This document shows positions 41,523 to 43,337 of a stretch of DNA of 43,337 bases, one piece after another (position 1 is the first letter of the stretch; each line of letters opens with the position of its first letter). The translations under genes and the position numbers were made by a program. The stretch comes from JBCFBK01 sp038562555 (GTDB lineage Bacteria > Bacteroidota > Bacteroidia > Bacteroidales > Prolixibacteraceae): positions 1 to 43,337 of the forward strand of contig JBCFBK010000050.1 in NCBI GenBank assembly GCA_038562555.1. The letters run 5' to 3'. Below the pieces are notes generated by a model. That model was not told where the DNA came from and did not search any database. It saw only the letters and a list, made by a program, of their open reading frames with translations.

Positions 41523-41969
41523 GGTTTTGATGAGTTAAGTTTGATTAAAATTGATGTATGCAAGTAATTGTTGGATGCAGAATGCCTGTTCAGGCAGGAT
41601 CAGATAGAACATAATATTCCCACAGAGGTGAATACTGTTCACGGCCTATAATACATGATCATCAGGCTTTTTACGTCTGACCGATCGTCTTGATTATACG
41701 TATAACCGAACATAAGTGTGCAAGCAAAGTATATGCCAAACCGGAAATTATCAGCGGTAATTTTTTTGACGGTCTGAGAAACGTTGGTTTCAATTGTTAA
41801 AAAAAAGAGGATGAATGAAGAAAATCTTTAATTTGAAACGGTTGTTTTTTGAAAAATTAAAAGTAAAGATGTATTTTTGTCCTATCAAAAATTGTGCGCG
41901 AAAGGCTTGTCAGGGTAAAATCCGGCATGCCGTTGAAGCGGATGAAAAAATGATTAAAACACGAATAAG
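41523..41969. other. Divergent intergenic region between tonB homologue and asd
   Basis: No gene seen in 447 bases. It contains a 12-bp perfect palindrome TTATACGTATAA at 41694-41705 and the asd promoter. The asd leader from about 41886 to 41969 has no clear riboswitch fold (the lysine-riboswitch core was not recognised). Confidence 0.55.
41848..41879 (+). promoter_or_regulatory. Full Bacteroidota promoter for asd
   Basis: TTTG at 41848-41851, a 20-base spacer, then TATTTTTG at 41872-41879, matching the -33/-7 consensus TTTG-N19-21-TAnnTTTG. The predicted mRNA leader is about 84 bases. Confidence 0.75.
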
Positions 41970-42980
41970 ATGAAAGTTGCAGTAGTTGGTACGAGCGGAG
42001 CAGTGGGCCAGGAATTTTTAAAAGTACTGGCGGAAAGGGATTTTCCCCTGGATGAACTGGTAATATTCGGGTCGGCGAGAAGTGCCGGTAAGGAATATGA
42101 ATTTAAAGGGAAAAGACTGACAGTAAAAGAATTAAAGCACAATGATGATTTTAAGGATATTGATATTGCCTTGACCTCAGCAGGGGCATCTGTTTCGAAG
42201 GAATTTGCTGCGACCATCACCAAATATGGGGCGATCATGATCGATAATTCAAGTGCTTTCCGGTATGACGATGATGTGCCGTTGGTAGTGCCTGAGGTGA
42301 ATCCTGAAGATGCGAGAAGCAGGCCCCGGAATATTATAGCCAATCCGAACTGTTCAACGATCCAGATGGTTGTTGCATTGAAGCCGGTTAATGACTTGTC
42401 GAAAATTACGAGGGTCCATGTTGCGACCTATCAGGCAGCCAGCGGTGCAGGAGCGCAGGGGATTGCCGAGTTGGAGGAACAGACCCGTCAGATTGCCGGA
42501 GGAGAAGAAGTGACCGTAAATAAGTTTCAGTATCAGTTGGCGATGAATATCATTCCTCATATTGACGTCTTTTTGGATAATGATTACACCAAAGAGGAAA
42601 TGAAAATGAACTGGGAAACAAAGAAGATCATGCATACCGATGCTTCTGTGAGCGCCACCTGCGTCCGTGTTCCGGTTGCCCGTTCACATTCGGAAGCAAT
42701 TTGGGTTGAAACCGAAGACGAGCTGGAACTGGACCAGATCAGGGCCGCCTTTGAACGTTTCGACGGACTGACGGTTATCGATAATCCACGGAACAAAGAA
42801 TACCCCATGCCCTTGTTTGTTGCCGGGAAGGATGATGTTTACGTAGGCCGTTTGAGGAAGGATCTGACTAACCCCAAAGGATTCACCTTTTGGTGCGTTG
42901 GCGACCAGATTAAAAAGGGTGCAGCGTTGAATGCCGTTCAGATTGCTGAATGGCTGGTGAGGAACGGCGAGGTAAAATAA
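41970..42980 (+). CDS. asd: Aspartate-semialdehyde dehydrogenase
   Basis: 336 residues. NADP-binding VAVVGTSGAVGQEFLKVL, GSARSAGK, the catalytic-Cys segment IIANPNCSTIQ, then ATYQAASGAGAQGI and the active-site RVPVARSHSEAIWVE. It reduces aspartyl phosphate to aspartate semialdehyde, the branch point to lysine/diaminopimelate, threonine and methionine. The start ATG follows a weak AATAAG region. It is monocistronic: a full promoter upstream and a terminator about 50 bases downstream. Together with lysA and the dapF homologue it forms a loose diaminopimelate neighbourhood. Confidence 0.96.
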   Translation: MKVAVVGTSGAVGQEFLKVLAERDFPLDELVIFGSARSAGKEYEFKGKRLTVKELKHNDDFKDIDIALTSAGASVSKEFAATITKYGAIMIDNSSAFRYDDDVPLVVPEVNPEDARSRPRNIIANPNCSTIQMVVALKPVNDLSKITRVHVATYQAASGAGAQGIAELEEQTRQIAGGEEVTVNKFQYQLAMNIIPHIDVFLDNDYTKEEMKMNWETKKIMHTDASVSATCVRVPVARSHSEAIWVETEDELELDQIRAAFERFDGLTVIDNPRNKEYPMPLFVAGKDDVYVGRLRKDLTNPKGFTFWCVGDQIKKGAALNAVQIAEWLVRNGEVK

Positions 42981-43031
42981 GGGTTACAAATGAAAACAAC
43001 ATTCATTGGTTTTTCAGTAAGTAAAATAGAG

Positions 43032-43066
43032 AAAAAAAAGCCGGCATAAAAGCCGGCTCTTTTTTT
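43032..43066 (+). terminator. Rho-independent terminator of asd
   Basis: AGCCGGC / GCCGGCT stem with an A-rich 6-base loop, followed by CTTTTTTTTT-like T-run and preceded by an A-run. Confidence 0.9.
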
Positions 43067-43233
43067 GAAATGGGGTTGTTTTTTTGGGAAGAAACTTAAC
43101 CTACTCTTTATACCTTGAGGTCCCGTTTTGTACCCCCTGTTTTTCAAAAAAAATACGAAAGGCCCTATTTATTTTACGAATCGTATAGTTTTTATATATG
43201 AAGGGCTGGTTTTTCTGTATAAAGCAATATTTC

Positions 43234-43337
43234 TTAAAGCCATTTGTCCAGAGCAGCATTCAGAAACCGGTTAACCGGATACAATTGCCGGCAGGCATGG
43301 ACGGCGTACCCGACCAGATCGCCGTTCAAAACCTGTT
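43234..43337 (-). CDS. 3' end of an unrecognised gene (start outside window)
   Basis: The minus strand has one frame open from the right edge for 33 codons, reading QVLNGDLVGYAVHACRQLYP, followed by VNRFLNAALDKWL and a TAA. The composition is protein-like and the other two frames are closed within this stretch. I do not recognise the family. It is convergent with asd across the terminator. Confidence 0.5.
   Translation of the reverse strand, partial: QVLNGDLVGYAVHACRQLYPVNRFLNAALDKWL

Noticed and set aside
41880..41969. Possible lysine riboswitch in the asd leader
   Set aside because: The leader is under 100 bases, too short for the lysine class, and no conserved core was recognised.
42938..43147. 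69-codon minus-strand frame across the asd terminator
   Set aside because: It runs through the terminator hairpin and the asd 3' end; lysine/phenylalanine-rich product from A/T runs.

Overview
The window is Bacteroidota DNA, probably a free-living Bacteroidales/Marinilabiliales-type organism (inference). Support comes from a SusC/SusD pair with FecR and an ECF sigma factor, repeated promoter elements of the Bacteroidota type (TAnnTTTG, once with TTTG 20 bases upstream), a TonB homologue, and many Tat or lipoprotein signals on secreted enzymes.

Left flank (1-4834): a three-gene sugar cassette made of a 5'-truncated fucose/arabinose isomerase-like protein, a two-domain protein joining a degenerate P-loop kinase-like domain to a class I mannose-6-phosphate isomerase, and a ROK sugar kinase. 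A wrecked glycoside hydrolase gene and an exported RidA-like protein follow.

Islet (about 5000-20680): AT-richer DNA bracketed by a direct repeat made of a terminator hairpin plus tRNA-Val sequence. The right copy holds an intact tRNA-Val(GAC) and the left copy a broken tRNA remnant. Between them, on the minus strand, lies a compact polysaccharide utilisation locus: ECF sigma factor, FecR anti-sigma, SusC with an STN domain, SusD, a DUF3823-type lipoprotein, a GH130 lipoprotein and a GH2 enzyme. The two enzymes suggest a beta-mannoside-like glycan. Next come a DUF234-type ATPase behind a 29-bp palindrome and two small plus-strand ORFs that look like mobile-element remnants. No integrase is visible.

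Right of the tRNA (20790-26520): a one-component transmembrane regulator (PI-PLC-like domain lacking the usual histidines, LamG domain, one membrane segment, cytoplasmic SARP/BTAD-like DNA-binding half). It is followed by a tetraheme NapC/NrfH-type cytochrome fused to an FGE-sulfatase-like domain and a Tat-exported Gfo/Idh/MocA lipoprotein. This three-gene set is the best candidate for an undescribed system.

Then come a lipid-linked glycosylation set (GT2, a GT-C enzyme with TPR tail, and a small acidic single-pass protein), a purine uptake pair (NCS2 permease plus Tsx-like porin), a Tat-exported aldo/keto reductase and an acyl-CoA synthetase.

The last third is housekeeping: rimM, a DUF2807 protein, tsaC-like, lysA, a dapF homologue in which both catalytic cysteines are serine, a ModF-like twin ABC ATPase, a TonB protein and asd. 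Three genes (lysA, dapF, asd) belong to the diaminopimelate/lysine pathway. The window ends in the 3' end of an unrecognised minus-strand gene.
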